Shown: positions 54,053 to 63,382, numbered from the stretch's first letter. The stretch: DNA of 64,000 nt from Desulfovibrio piger (GCF_900116045.1 NZ_LT630450.1:2008501-2072500); one strand, 5' to 3'. The notes: generated from the letters alone by a model not told the origin. Numbers and translations are program-made.

Positions 54053-55960
54053 ATGAAAGAACTGACCTTGCTGGCCGACAGCAGAGCGCCGCTGGCCTTC
54101 CATCTGGAGACGTCCGCCGCCGTGGCCCACTGGAACCTGCGGGACGTGCCCGGCGAGCACATCTCGGTGCCGGCCCTGTGCGATGCCCGCCTGACGGAGA
54201 TCCGGCGCGAGCACGCCGCCTGGGCCTGCCGGACGGGCCTCAGGCCCGTGGAAGGGGCGCTGCTGCACGAGCATTTCCAGGCCGGGGAAAAGCTGTCCAT
54301 GTGGTGGTGTTCGCTGCTCTACGAGCGCCATCCCAAGATGACGCCCCTGCTTTACGAGGTCTACAAGCTGCGCACCCTGGAGCACCTGCTGGACGAGGGC
54401 GGCTTCACGGCCCTGCGTCTGGTGGGCGGCGACGACCGGCTGTGCGGGACCCTGCTGGCGCTTTGCCAGGCCACGGGGCGGCAGTTCGCGGACTACCACG
54501 ATCCCCAGTGCCGCGACGGCCGCCGCCGCACCTGGCTGCGCCGCCTCTACGAGGCCTGTCCCTCCCTGCTGCGCGCGGCCGGGCGCTATGTCCACTGGTG
54601 GTTCCGGGTGCGCCTGCCCCTCAGGCCCCGGGGCGGGGCCCTGCCCGCCCTGCCGCCCGCGCATGTGACCACGGGCACCATCGTCACCTACTTTCCCAAT
54701 GTGGATATGGAGGCCGCTGCGGCGGGCCGCTTCCGCTCCCGTTACTGGGAGGGCCTGCACGACGCCCTGTGCGCGGCGGCGGCCAGGACGCCCGTGCGCT
54801 GGCTGTTCATCCGCTTTCCTTCGCCCCAGATGGACCTGGCCGGCTGCATCAGGATGCGGGACCGCTTTCGTGCCGCGCATCAGGACGGCGTGAGCTTCCA
54901 CTATCTGGAGGAATTCCTCACGGCCGCCGACCTGCGGGCCGCCTGGAAGCGCTATCTGCGCCTGGCCTGGACCAGCCGCCGCCTTGAGGCCGCCATGCGC
55001 GGGCTCTGCCGCTTCGAGGGCTCCCGCCTGGACTTCTGGCCCTATATGGCCGATGACTGGGCCGAGACCTTCCGGGGCTGGCGCTGTCTGGAGCGCTGCC
55101 TGCAGCAGCGCGGCATCGACAATTATGTGAAGGCCGCCGGGCCCCAGCGCTGGTTCACCTTCCCGCTGGAGAACTGCCCCTGGGAACGCATGCTGACCCA
55201 TGCCGCCCACACCACGCCCGGCGCGGGCGGGCCCGTGTACGGGGCGCAGCATTCCACCATCCGGCCCACGGACTTCCGCTATTTCGATGATCCGGCCACC
55301 TTCACGGACAGCGCCTGCGCGGCCTTCCAGCCCGACCGCATCTGCGCTAACGGGCAGGGGGCCCTGCGGCAGTGGCAGGCCGCCGGTGTGCCGCAAGAGC
55401 GCCTGGAGCTGGTGGAGGCCTTGCGCTACATGTATCTTGCCGATGCCCGCAATGCCGCCGTGCCGGCGCAGGAAGGGCAGCCGCCCCGCCGCCTGCTGGT
55501 GGTGACCGGCTTTTTTGCCGACGAGACCGCCGACCATGTGCGCCTGCTGGCCCGGGCCGTGCACGCGGGCCTGCTGGACGGCTGGGAGATCGTGGTCAAG
55601 CCGCACCCCTATCTTGCCGTGGAGGCCGATCTGCGCCACGAGCTGGGGGCCCGGGCCGGATGCCTGCGCTTTGCTGAAGGTCCCGTCGCCACCCTTCTGG
55701 TGCCCGGCACCGTGGTCTGGTCGTCCGCTTCCACCACCGTGGTCCTGGAAGCGGCCCTCAAAAAGCTGCCCGTCATGGTCATGCTGCCGTCGGACGGCTT
55801 CGACCTCTGTCCCCTGCAGGACGTTCCCGGCCTGCTGCGTACCGGCAGCCTGGACGATGTGCGGCGGGCACTGGCCTGCGCCGCGCCGCCCGCCCTGCCG
55901 GACGACTATCTGGAATTGCAGCCCGGCCTGCCCCGCTGGCGGGCCCTGCTGGAGCTGTAG
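54053..55960 (+). CDS. Surface carbohydrate biosynthesis protein (TIGR04326-like)
   Basis: A 635-residue cytoplasmic protein. Blocks such as LLYEVYKLRTLEHLLDE, FIRFPSPQMD, LENCPWERMLTHAAH and VYGAQHSTIRPTDFRYFDDP recall the large surface-carbohydrate proteins of the TIGR04326 type. The C-terminal third, VVKPHPYLAVEADL and VVWSSASTTVVLEAALKKLPVMVML, is like the GT-B nucleotide-sugar half of capsule and CDP-glycerol-type transferases. The precise reaction is unknown. The start at 54053 follows AAAGGAGCGCCC. Only 61 bp and a terminator separate it from mtnA. Confidence 0.65.
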   Translation: MKELTLLADSRAPLAFHLETSAAVAHWNLRDVPGEHISVPALCDARLTEIRREHAAWACRTGLRPVEGALLHEHFQAGEKLSMWWCSLLYERHPKMTPLLYEVYKLRTLEHLLDEGGFTALRLVGGDDRLCGTLLALCQATGRQFADYHDPQCRDGRRRTWLRRLYEACPSLLRAAGRYVHWWFRVRLPLRPRGGALPALPPAHVTTGTIVTYFPNVDMEAAAAGRFRSRYWEGLHDALCAAAARTPVRWLFIRFPSPQMDLAGCIRMRDRFRAAHQDGVSFHYLEEFLTAADLRAAWKRYLRLAWTSRRLEAAMRGLCRFEGSRLDFWPYMADDWAETFRGWRCLERCLQQRGIDNYVKAAGPQRWFTFPLENCPWERMLTHAAHTTPGAGGPVYGAQHSTIRPTDFRYFDDPATFTDSACAAFQPDRICANGQGALRQWQAAGVPQERLELVEALRYMYLADARNAAVPAQEGQPPRRLLVVTGFFADETADHVRLLARAVHAGLLDGWEIVVKPHPYLAVEADLRHELGARAGCLRFAEGPVATLLVPGTVVWSSASTTVVLEAALKKLPVMVMLPSDGFDLCPLQDVPGLLRTGSLDDVRRALACAAPPALPDDYLELQPGLPRWRALLEL

Positions 55961-56215
55961 CGGACGGGCGCCCGGCTCCGTTCCCGGCCCTTCCGTGCGC
56001 AGGGCGCGCCGCGGGGCCGCCTGGTGCCGTGAGGGGAGAGGCAGGGCGGCTCCTGCCGCCGGGGATGCCTGCCGTACGGCCCGGCAGACGCGCTGCCCGG
56101 AGACATGGCGGGGGCTGCGCTGTCCCTGCCGCCGGGACGCATGGCAGGCGTGCGGCGTGTCCCGAAAGCGTGCCCGGGGACCTGAGCCCTGCGCACGGCC
56201 GCGCCGCACAAGGGC

Positions 56216-56244
56216 TTGAAAAAACAGTCGCCGCTGGGTAGCGT
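56216..56244 (+). promoter_or_regulatory. Promoter of the membrane protein gene
   Basis: TTGAAA, 17-bp spacer, TAGCGT, about 70 bp before the start at 56314. The remaining gap from 55961 to here holds no gene I can support. Confidence 0.6.
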
Positions 56245-56313
56245 CAAAAGAGCGGCCGGCCCCGGGAAGGGCGCCCGCGAGCAGGCCCCGCAGGGGGCAG
56301 GCGGGAGGATGGC

Positions 56314-56889
56314 ATGTTTTTCAACGAACGGGTCAGGAATTACGGCTCGCGCGGCAAGGGCGTGAGCGCGCGCGACAACCACATCATCAAGGGCATGAAG
56401 GCCCTGCACCTTCTGGCGGCCCTGGCCTGGGCGGGCGGCGCCTTTTCCATGCAGGCCCTCGGTTTCCTCAAGCTGGGCATGGACGATCCGGCGGCCGTGA
56501 AGCTGGTGGAGTACTGCCGCTATATCGTGGATTCCTGGGTGGTCATGCCCGGGCTCGTCGGCTGTGTGCTCACGGGCCTGTTCTATTCCATCTTCACGTC
56601 CCTGGGCTTTTTCAAATTCGCCTGGGTCACGTTCAAGTGGATCATCAGCGCATGTGCCGGCTTCTGGGGCACGTTCTTCTGGCTGCCCGTGGGGGACCGC
56701 TGCATCGCATGGCTCACGCCCCTGGGCCTGGACTGGCCCCTGCGCTTCATACGCTCCTGCATCCTGCCGGAAGAGCTCTGGGCCAGCCTGGTCCAGGTGG
56801 CCATCATCTTCGCCATGGCCCTGATCTCCATCTACCGCCCGCTGACCTGGAAGCTGTACGGCGACCCCATCGTGCCGCCCACGTCGTAG
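56314..56889 (+). CDS. Integral membrane protein of unknown function
   Basis: A 191-residue membrane protein with four hydrophobic helices (about 28-48, 75-95, 103-120 and 157-175). The first, KGMKALHLLAALAWAGGAF, has the His-containing start seen in DUF2269/CopD-like membrane proteins, which may bind haem or metal, but the match is loose. WVVMPGLVGCVLTGLFYSIF and FKWIISACAGFWGTFF follow. The start at 56314 follows GGAGGATGGC. Single gene with its own promoter and terminator. Confidence 0.75.
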   Translation: MFFNERVRNYGSRGKGVSARDNHIIKGMKALHLLAALAWAGGAFSMQALGFLKLGMDDPAAVKLVEYCRYIVDSWVVMPGLVGCVLTGLFYSIFTSLGFFKFAWVTFKWIISACAGFWGTFFWLPVGDRCIAWLTPLGLDWPLRFIRSCILPEELWASLVQVAIIFAMALISIYRPLTWKLYGDPIVPPTS

Positions 56890-57014
56890 GAGGGATATCT
56901 TCCGGGGCGGCCCCTTTGCCTGACGCAGAAAGAGGGCCTTTCTTCCGGTTCCCGTCCTTTCCCCAGTGCGTTCCATCAGGCGGGAAAGGGGGACAGGCAC
57001 CAGCCGGGAAAGGA

Positions 57015-57054
57015 ACAGGGGACGCTCCCGCATAGGGAGCGTCCCCTGTGTTTT
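57015..57054 (+). terminator. Intrinsic terminator
   Basis: ACAGGGGACGCTCCC with GGGAGCGTCCCCTGT (15 bp), followed by GTTTT. Confidence 0.85.
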
Positions 57055-57282
57055 GGGCTTTCGTCTGGGGAGCCCCCGGACGGCGGACTGCAAGCCTTCC
57101 CGCATGGCGGCTGGGCTATCGCAGAAGGCGGCTTTCTATCCGTGGGGAACGTCGGCCCAGGGAAAAGGATGTATGCTCGCGGCATTTCAGGGGGACCGCC
57201 TCCGTGCCCCATCGGGCTGTCAGCCTCAGCGGCAGGATACCGTCCCCGGCGTGAAGACGGCGAAAGGGGAAGTCCTGCGGTG

Positions 57283-57365
57283 GCATGGGGGAGGGGCTTC
57301 CCCGGAAGAAAGCGCGCTGACGCCAAAGGGGAAGAACGGGAATCGACGGCAGAAAGGAGGAATCC
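57283..57365 (-). repeat. Possible degenerate copy of the dispersed repeat
   Basis: On the minus strand CTGCCGTCGATTCCCGT matches CTGCTGTCGATGCCCGT of copy A at all but two positions, and the far end reads GAAGCCCCTCCCCCATGCC, like copy D. The middle is diverged. It too lies between convergent genes. Nothing else is recognised between 57055 and 57388. Confidence 0.35.
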
Positions 57366-57388
57366 CTCTCCCCTCGGGGAGCCGTGCC

Positions 57389-57955
57389 TCAGGCCTCGAA
57401 GACCAGGCTTTCGAACCAGAAGAGCAGGGCCTGGGGATCGCGCCAGCTGCCTGCGGGCAGCCCGGCCTTGCGGCAGAGGTGTTCCAGGTACTGCGGCAGG
57501 TCCCAGCCCTGTTCCACGGGCACCTGCGGCAGGAAGACGCCCTGGCGCATGCCCAGGCGCAGCAGCAGGCCGTGGCGGCCGATGACGATCCGTGCCGGGT
57601 CGGGGCAGGGGCTCAGGGGGCCCAGCACGGAGATGTGCAGGCTGCACCGCGGCCACTCCGCCGCGTCCAGGGCAGGGAAGCGGGGATCCTCGAAGGCGGC
57701 GGCGCGGGCCATGCGCCAGACGTTCCGCCAGAGCGGTTCCCGGCCCACCATGTTGCCGATGCAGCCCCGCAGGTCGCCATCCTTGTTCAGGGTCACGAAG
57801 GAGCCCAGCGACTGGGCCAGTGTCCCGCCGGCCAGCGCGGGCGGCAGGGGCGGCGGGCCGTCCTCCCGGCCCTCAAGGGCCGTTGTGATGCTTTGCCGGG
57901 CCAGGCGGGAGAGCCAGTGCCGTTCTTCGTCATTGAGGGAAAAGGTGACGCCCAT
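57389..57955 (-). CDS. AMMECR1-domain protein
   Basis: A 188-residue soluble protein of the AMMECR1 (AmmeMemoRadiSam system protein A) family. The diagnostic segment is DGDLRGCIGNM, with ALEDPRF-type AAFEDPRFPALDAAEWPRCSLHISVLGPL and GRHGLLLRLGMRQGVFLPQVPVEQGWDLPQYLEHLCRKAGLP following. The fold probably binds a small ligand, but the biochemical role is not settled. The partner radical SAM and Memo proteins are not in this window. The start at 57955 follows GGAGGTCTGTC. Confidence 0.9.
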   Translation of the reverse strand: MGVTFSLNDEERHWLSRLARQSITTALEGREDGPPPLPPALAGGTLAQSLGSFVTLNKDGDLRGCIGNMVGREPLWRNVWRMARAAAFEDPRFPALDAAEWPRCSLHISVLGPLSPCPDPARIVIGRHGLLLRLGMRQGVFLPQVPVEQGWDLPQYLEHLCRKAGLPAGSWRDPQALLFWFESLVFEA

Positions 57956-58398
57956 GACAGACCTCCGTGGCGGGCACGCAGGATGTGCGTCCCGGTGGGC
58001 TCGCGGCCGCCTGATGGTCACGCGGGGGATGGTGGGGGCAGGTCGCGGCGGTGTTCCCCGCAGTGTAGGCGGGGCGGGCGCAGGATTCAAGCCGGCGGGA
58101 TGTGAGGCGGGCACGGGGAGCCGTTCAGCCCGGTACGGGGCCGGTCCCCTTGTCCAGCTTGTCAAAAACCTGTTTGCCTTCTCCCCACGCGCGTACGGGC
58201 GCCGTTCAGCACGGCAGTAACCGGCTGGTAAACGTGCGTTGTCTGGGCGCGTACCGGGGCAAGGGACCGGCGCAGGCACCTCCCTGCCGCGCTGGGAACC
58301 GGGAGGGGAAAAGCGCGGCCGCTCCCTGCCGGGAGCGATGGGGGGCACACGTTCCTTTAGCCTCGGCCGGACGGGCTCCCATCCGTTGCGGAAAACGG
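57956..58398. other. Intergenic gap without a supported gene
   Basis: About 440 bp between the AMMECR1 gene and the dsrD terminator. Open frames here lack ribosome sites and protein character. Confidence 0.5.
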
Positions 58399-58424
58399 AA
58401 ATGCCGCGATGGCTCGCGGCATTT
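58399..58424 (-). terminator. Terminator of the dsrABD transcript
   Basis: AAATGCCGCGA-loop-TCGCGGCATTT, 11-bp perfect stem, followed on the minus strand by CCGTTTTCC. It lies 137 bp beyond the dsrD stop. A similar AAATGCC/GGCATTT hairpin is at 63947. Confidence 0.7.
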
Positions 58425-58560
58425 CTGTGGGGTAAGGCAGGGCACATGCTCCTGACACGGTATTTGGCGGTATACCGTGATTGACGTCTCGTCCGTGGCT
58501 GTCCCGACCGCAATGGGCTGCGGACGGCCTGCCGGTGCGGGAGGCATGACCGCCCGGCGG

Positions 58561-58797
58561 CTAGTCCTCGCCCTCGGTATGGGCCTGCTTGCCGGCGCCC
58601 TTGAGACCGTACATGGTGGTGGAGCCGGAAGACCAGAATTCCAGCACTTCCTCGTTCACCAGCCTGGTGAGGATCTTCTTCACTTCACGGGGGCCCTTGT
58701 CGGGGAACAGTTCCGTGAAGTCCTTGAAATAGAACTTGGACTTGGAAGCGGACTTGCTCTTCAGGAATTCGACGATGATGTCTTTTTCGTCAGCCAT
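58561..58797 (-). CDS. dsrD: Dissimilatory sulfite reductase-associated protein DsrD
   Basis: A 78-residue winged-helix protein found with dsrAB in sulfate reducers, regarded as an accessory factor of DsrAB turnover. KDIIVEFLKSKSASKSKFYFKDF, DKGPREVKKILTRLVNEEVLEFWSSGSTTMYGLKG matches the family over its whole length. The last eight residues are a polar tail. It lies 60 bp after dsrB with a Shine-Dalgarno AGGAGAAAAACC, and is the last gene of the dsr operon in this window. Confidence 0.96.
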   Translation of the reverse strand: MADEKDIIVEFLKSKSASKSKFYFKDFTELFPDKGPREVKKILTRLVNEEVLEFWSSGSTTMYGLKGAGKQAHTEGED

Positions 58798-58857
58798 GGT
58801 TTTTCTCCTGGCCCCGGCGGCGCCGCAAAGGGCCGCCGGGGCGTTTTCAAGACCGGC

Positions 58858-60003
58858 CTAGAACTTGAACTGGGTGCTCTGGCGCCAGGTGTAGTACGCC
58901 GGGTCGCGGAAGTCGTCGATGAGGTGGTGGGTGAACTTCAGGCCGGTCAGCTTGAAGAAGCTTTCCCAGCCGATGCGTTCGGCCCAGTCGCCCAGACGTT
59001 CGTACTTGTTGGCGTTGGCGGCGTAGACTTCGACGATGTGCTTCACCGTCTTGGTCAGGCTGGGCCAGCGGGGAGGTTCGTTGGGGATGTAGCCCACGAC
59101 CACCTTGGAGAACTTGGGCATGCTGATGCGGTTGGACACCTTGCCGCCCACCATGATGGCGATGCCGTCGCCTTCGTGGTCGGCGATGGGCAGGGCGGGG
59201 CACATGGTGTAGCAGTTGCCGCAGTACATGCAGCGGTCTTCCTTGATGGCGATGGAGTTCACCTTCTGGCCGTTGTGTTCCACCTTGGTGGGACGGACGG
59301 CAGCGGTGGGGCAGGCGGCCACGGCCAGCGGGATTTCGCACAGCTGGTCGGCCCATTCGTGGTCGATCATGGGCGGTTTGCGGTGGATGCCCACCAGGCC
59401 GATGTCGGAGCAGTGCACGGCGCCGCACATGTTGATGCAGCAGGCCAGGGCGATGCGCACGGGAGCGGGCAGACGCATGTCCTTGAAGTCGTCAAAGATG
59501 GCGTCCATCACGCATTTCACCGGGCCGGAGGCGTCGGTGGCGGGGGTGTGGCAGTGCACCCAGCCCTGGGTGTGCACCATGTTGCTGATGCCGGCGCCGG
59601 TGCCGCCCACGGGGAACTTGAAGGAACCGCCGTCGAACTTGCGGCTGTTCAGGTCGTCGCGCAGGGCCTTCATGGTGGCTTCGTCTTCCACCATGAACTC
59701 GATGTTGTTACGGGTGGTCCAGCGCAGGTAGCCGCCGCAGTACTTGTCGGCGATGTCGCAGATCTCGCGGATGTGGGTGATGGACATGGTGCGGGTGCCG
59801 CCCACGCGGACGGTGTACACCTTGTCGCCGCCTTCGGCCACGTGCATCAGCACGCCGGGCTCAAGAATTTCGTGGTACAGCCACTTGCCGAAATTCTTTT
59901 TGATGACCGGCGGGAAGTATTCGTCGTACTTGTGGGGGCCGATGTCGGTAATGCGGCCTTCCATCGGTTTGGCGGGATTGTACCCGGAAGAAATAAAAGC
60001 CAT
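58858..60003 (-). CDS. dsrB: Dissimilatory sulfite reductase beta subunit
   Basis: Catalytic partner of DsrA in reduction of sulfite toward sulfide in the cytoplasm. The 381 residues carry [22 protein letters not shown], the siroheme/4Fe-4S ligand region [18 protein letters not shown], and the inserted ferredoxin domain with [28 protein letters not shown] and [17 protein letters not shown] are also family hallmarks. It starts 18 bp after dsrA. Confidence 0.98.
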   Translation of the reverse strand: MAFISSGYNPAKPMEGRITDIGPHKYDEYFPPVIKKNFGKWLYHEILEPGVLMHVAEGGDKVYTVRVGGTRTMSITHIREICDIADKYCGGYLRWTTRNNIEFMVEDEATMKALRDDLNSRKFDGGSFKFPVGGTGAGISNMVHTQGWVHCHTPATDASGPVKCVMDAIFDDFKDMRLPAPVRIALACCINMCGAVHCSDIGLVGIHRKPPMIDHEWADQLCEIPLAVAACPTAAVRPTKVEHNGQKVNSIAIKEDRCMYCGNCYTMCPALPIADHEGDGIAIMVGGKVSNRISMPKFSKVVVGYIPNEPPRWPSLTKTVKHIVEVYAANANKYERLGDWAERIGWESFFKLTGLKFTHHLIDDFRDPAYYTWRQSTQFKF

Positions 60004-60021
60004 GTTCTTCTCCCCCTTAAA

Positions 60022-61335
60022 CTAGCGTTGATGGCGTTTGCGGAATTCAGCCAGGTCGCGGGTCCAGCCGCCGGGCACTTCTTCTTCCTTGAAGAAGATG
60101 TACGGGTTGGAGCGGGGAGCCGTGACGTGGTACGGAGCGGCTTCGGTGTCGGTGACTTCGAGCAGCTTCTGGAAGGAAAGACGCTTCATGGTCTCGCCCA
60201 CGCGTTCGCGGTTCTTGCCTTCTTCCATCCACCAGTCCCAAATCTTTTCGATGACTTCCTTGATTTCATCGTAGGGAGCTTCACAGGAGATGAAGGGCAC
60301 CAGCAGCGAACCCATCTGGGCGCCGTCCACCACGGGGGCCTTGGCGCCCACCAGGATGCTGGCGCCGCGTTCGTCACCGATGTGCAGGGCGCGGGGCATG
60401 GTGTTGATGCAGTGCATGCAGCGCACGCAGTCGGCGGTCTTGATGGACAGCTTGCTGCCGTCCCAGCTCATGCACTTGGAGGGGCAGCGGTCCACCACTT
60501 CGGCCTGGATGTCGAACTTGCCCCAGTCACGACCGGCATGGGCACCGGCGTTGGGTTTGAATTCGCCGCCCACGTAGGCTTTCACGGCGTCCTGGTCGAT
60601 CTTGATGTCGTCCTTCCAGGTACCCACCACAGCGAAGTCGGAACGGGCCATGGCGCACACGCAACCGTTGGGGCAGCCGTCGAACTTGAACTTGAACTTG
60701 TAGGGGAAGGCGGGACGGTGCAGTTCGTCCTGGTAGTCCTGGGTCAGCTGGTAGCACATGTCCTGGGTGTTGTAGCAGGCATATTCGCAGCGGGACTGGC
60801 CGAGGCAGGCTTCGGGGGTACGCAGGTTGGAGCCGGAACCACCGAGGTCGACATGCAGCTTGTGGGTCAGGTCGTGGAAGACTTCTTCCAGCTGCGGGGT
60901 CTGGGTGCCCAGGAGCACGATGTCACCGGTGGAGCCGTGCATGTTGGTCATGCCGGAACCGCGCAGGTCCCAGATGTCGCACAGGTCACGCAGGAATTTG
61001 GTGTGGTAGTATTTGGCAGCGGGCTGGGCCACACGCATGGTGTGGAAGTGGGCCACGCCGGGGAACTTTTCGGGCTGGTCGCAGTAACGGCCGATGACGC
61101 CGCCGCCGTAACCGAACACGCCCACGATGCCGCCGTGCTTCCAGTGGGTCTCCTTTTCTTCGTAGGAGAGTTCCAGGACGCCCAGCAGGTCGTCGGGGGC
61201 GTCAGCGGGGATCTGATAGTCGAGTCCTTTGGGATTGGCCGCACGGGCGGCGGCTTCCTGTTTGATGTCGGACACAAAGCTCGGCCAGGGGCCGCTTTCG
61301 AGCTGGTCCAGCAGGGGAGTCGCATGTTTCGGCAT
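60022..61335 (-). CDS. dsrA: Dissimilatory sulfite reductase alpha subunit
   Basis: The 437 residues align in length and motif order with Desulfovibrio DsrA. Seen: HWKHGGIVGVFGYGGGVIGRYCDQP, WDLRGSGMTNMHGSTGDIVLLG, the cluster and siroheme region LGQSRCEYACYNTQDMCY and FKFDGCPNGCVCAMARSD, and the ferredoxin domain CVRCMHCINTMPRALHIG. The ATG at 61335 is preferred over 61341 because GGAGG lies 7 bp ahead and the N-terminus then reads PKHATPLLDQLESGPW as in relatives. It is the first gene of dsrABD; a palindromic box overlaps the likely transcription start. Confidence 0.98.
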   Translation of the reverse strand: MPKHATPLLDQLESGPWPSFVSDIKQEAAARAANPKGLDYQIPADAPDDLLGVLELSYEEKETHWKHGGIVGVFGYGGGVIGRYCDQPEKFPGVAHFHTMRVAQPAAKYYHTKFLRDLCDIWDLRGSGMTNMHGSTGDIVLLGTQTPQLEEVFHDLTHKLHVDLGGSGSNLRTPEACLGQSRCEYACYNTQDMCYQLTQDYQDELHRPAFPYKFKFKFDGCPNGCVCAMARSDFAVVGTWKDDIKIDQDAVKAYVGGEFKPNAGAHAGRDWGKFDIQAEVVDRCPSKCMSWDGSKLSIKTADCVRCMHCINTMPRALHIGDERGASILVGAKAPVVDGAQMGSLLVPFISCEAPYDEIKEVIEKIWDWWMEEGKNRERVGETMKRLSFQKLLEVTDTEAAPYHVTAPRSNPYIFFKEEEVPGGWTRDLAEFRKRHQR

Positions 61336-61359
61336 TGCCATACCTCCATGAGTGCATAT

Positions 61360-61379
61360 TTCAACGAATAATCGTTGAA
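61360..61379. promoter_or_regulatory. Palindromic box 1 at the dsrA promoter
   Basis: TTCAACGA-ATAA-TCGTTGAA, both 8-bp arms perfect. It lies 25 bp before the dsrA start and directly downstream of a plausible -10, TAAAAT (61386-61381), so a bound protein would sit over the start site. Confidence 0.75.
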
Positions 61380-61453
61380 TATTTTACCAAATGCTGAAAA
61401 ACGACGCATCCTCGGGGGTAAAGATGGCCTTTTCAGCCACGGCATGGCTTCTT

Positions 61454-61473
61454 GGTAACAAAAAATCGTTGTA
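61454..61473. promoter_or_regulatory. Degenerate copy of the dsr box
   Basis: One arm, TCGTTGTA (61466-61473), fits 7 of 8 positions of the box; the other arm fits only half. It may be a half-site between boxes 1 and 2. Confidence 0.35.
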
Positions 61474-61535
61474 TTTGGCAATAGGAAAAGAAGCAAAAGG
61501 GCCTTTCAGGGCCAAAAAAATATTTTTCAGGCTTG

Positions 61536-61555
61536 TTCAACGATAATTCGTTGCA
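61536..61555. promoter_or_regulatory. Palindromic box 2 upstream of dsrA
   Basis: TTCAACGA-TAAT-TCGTTGCA, one mismatch from perfect symmetry. It is 176 bp upstream of box 1 and lies between the regulator stop and dsrA. Confidence 0.7.
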
Positions 61556-61738
61556 TAATGGCCATGCACCGGGACGGGAGGCCCGCGCAGGCAGCAGGCA
61601 CGGCGGCAGGGATCAGGCGTCCCCGCATCTCCGGGCAGGGCCGGACGGGCGGACCGCCTGCGGGCACGGGCGTGACAGGCCGTGTGGCGCCTCATGGGCG
61701 CCAGGGGCGCCCCCGGTGCAGCCGCCCGGCGTCCCGGA

Positions 61739-63382
61739 TCAGGCGTCCTGTTTGCGCAGGCCGAACTTTTTGATGCGGGAGCAGAGCGTGGTGGGGCTGA
61801 TGCCCAGCAGGGCCGCGGCCCCGTCCCCGCCGTAGATCTTGCCGCGGCAGCGCTGCAGGGCATTGGTGATATTGGTCCGTTCCAGGGCCTGCATCTCCGC
61901 CTCGGTGAAGACGATGCCGTTGTCCGCACCGGGCAGGGCGGGCCGGGACGCGGAGGAGGGGGCCGGCGGCAGGGCCTCGCAGTGCAGGAGCCCGTCCGTG
62001 CTGGCCGCGGCCGCGTGCAGGACGCATTCCTGCAGTTCCCGGACATTGCCGGGCCAGGTGTAGGCCTGCAGGCGCCCCGGGGCATCGTCGGCAAAGGCCA
62101 GTTCCGGCCGTTGCAGATGCGTGCGGCCATGCTCCAGAAAGGCCCGGGCCAGGGGCAGGATGTCCTCCGGGCGCTCACGCAGGGGGGGGATGCTGATGGG
62201 GAAGGCATTGAGGCGGTAATAGAGGTCTTCGCGGAACCGGCCCGCACGGACCGCGTCGTGGAGGTCACGGCTGGTGGCGGCCACGAGGCGTACGCTGATC
62301 CGGTGCCCGCTGTCCTTGCCGTCGCGCCGGAACTCCCTGTCCTGCAGGACGTGCAGGAGCCTGGCCTGCAGGGACGGGGGGAGCTCCTCCACGGCGTCCA
62401 GGAAGAGCGTCCCGCCCGAGGCGGCCTCCAGAAAGCCCATGCGGGCGCCCGCGTGGCCGAAGAACTCCTCCTCGAGCCTGTCACGCGCGATGGCGGCGCA
62501 GTTGACCCGCACCAGCGGCCCTCCGGCCACGAAACTTTGCCGGTGCAGCTCGGCGGCCACGGCTTCCTTGCCGCTGCCGGCTTCGCCGGTGATGAGGACG
62601 GGCACGTCCGTGCAGGCCACCTGCCGGATCTTTTCCTTCAGCGCGCGCATGCCGGGGCTGTCCCCAGTCAGGGCCAGGGCCGCCGGGGGCAGGGTGTCGT
62701 TCTTCAGGTAGGCGTTCTCGATCTCCAGCTGCCGCTTCAGGCGGTTCAGTTCCTCAAAGGCCTGGGCATTGGCGATGGAGACCGCCAGATAGTCCGCGAT
62801 CATGCGCAGGCGGTCCATGGCCTGCGCGTCCTGCACCTCGCGGCTGAAGACCGCGAAGACCCCCAGCACGCGGCGCCGGTGCAGCAGCGGCTGGCCCAGG
62901 AAGGTGCGGATGCCTTCCTGCCGGATCCAGCCGGGCGAGGTCACCCAGTCCATGTCCGGGCGGACATCGTCCACATGATAGGCGGTGCCTGACTGGGCGA
63001 TGAGCCCCACCTTGCCCAGACCCAGGGAAAAACGGCTGTGGTCGCCGTCCAGTCCGGTCCAGACATGTCCGTCCACGCGGGAGCGCCCGGTACTGGCCGC
63101 CAGCCGCAGGCACTGGCGATGGTCGCGGCAGTCGTAGAAATGGCGGCAGCTGGCGCAGAGGCTCGGCTCGGTCGGTTCCAGCAGCCAGATGCGGCACAGA
63201 GCCACGTCCTGCCGGGCGGCGAAGGTCGCCGCCACCAGGCGGAAGATCTGGTCCAGCGACTGGCAGCGGGCCATCTCCAGCAGCAGGGCCCGGGTCTGGA
63301 CCATATCCTGTTCAGGGACCGGGGGCCCGGCAGGAAGGTCCGGTATGGCGCTGGTGCGGGGGAAAGCTGGATGATCGTGCAT
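61739..63382 (-). CDS. GAF/AAA+/Fis-HTH regulator lacking the sigma-54 GAFTGA loop
   Basis: A 547-residue Fis-family regulator upstream of dsrABD. Residues about 25-210 are a GAF sensor with Cys76-x2-Cys79-x5-Cys85-x5-Cys91, a possible metal, Fe-S or redox site. Residues about 235-450 are an AAA+ module: GEAGSGKE (Walker A, 266-273) and FREDLYYRLNAFPI with TWPGNVREL. The stretch that should hold GAFTGA is shortened to FGHAGARMGFLEAA (308-321), and Walker B is GTLFLDAVEEL with Ala330 for Glu. So it probably cannot remodel sigma-54 polymerase. The C-terminal HTH is GGDGAAALLGISPTTLCSRIKKFGL. The start at 63382 follows GGAGAGACC; the frame is open to 63496. It likely binds the TTCAACGA boxes. 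Confidence 0.88.
   Translation of the reverse strand: MHDHPAFPRTSAIPDLPAGPPVPEQDMVQTRALLLEMARCQSLDQIFRLVAATFAARQDVALCRIWLLEPTEPSLCASCRHFYDCRDHRQCLRLAASTGRSRVDGHVWTGLDGDHSRFSLGLGKVGLIAQSGTAYHVDDVRPDMDWVTSPGWIRQEGIRTFLGQPLLHRRRVLGVFAVFSREVQDAQAMDRLRMIADYLAVSIANAQAFEELNRLKRQLEIENAYLKNDTLPPAALALTGDSPGMRALKEKIRQVACTDVPVLITGEAGSGKEAVAAELHRQSFVAGGPLVRVNCAAIARDRLEEEFFGHAGARMGFLEAASGGTLFLDAVEELPPSLQARLLHVLQDREFRRDGKDSGHRISVRLVAATSRDLHDAVRAGRFREDLYYRLNAFPISIPPLRERPEDILPLARAFLEHGRTHLQRPELAFADDAPGRLQAYTWPGNVRELQECVLHAAAASTDGLLHCEALPPAPSSASRPALPGADNGIVFTEAEMQALERTNITNALQRCRGKIYGGDGAAALLGISPTTLCSRIKKFGLRKQDA

Noticed and set aside
61342..61560. Thought the dsrA upstream region might hold HcpR or Rex sites.
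   Set aside because: The palindromes have CAACGA/TCGTTG arms, not TTGTGA-N6-TCACAA or TTGTGAA-type Rex sequences.
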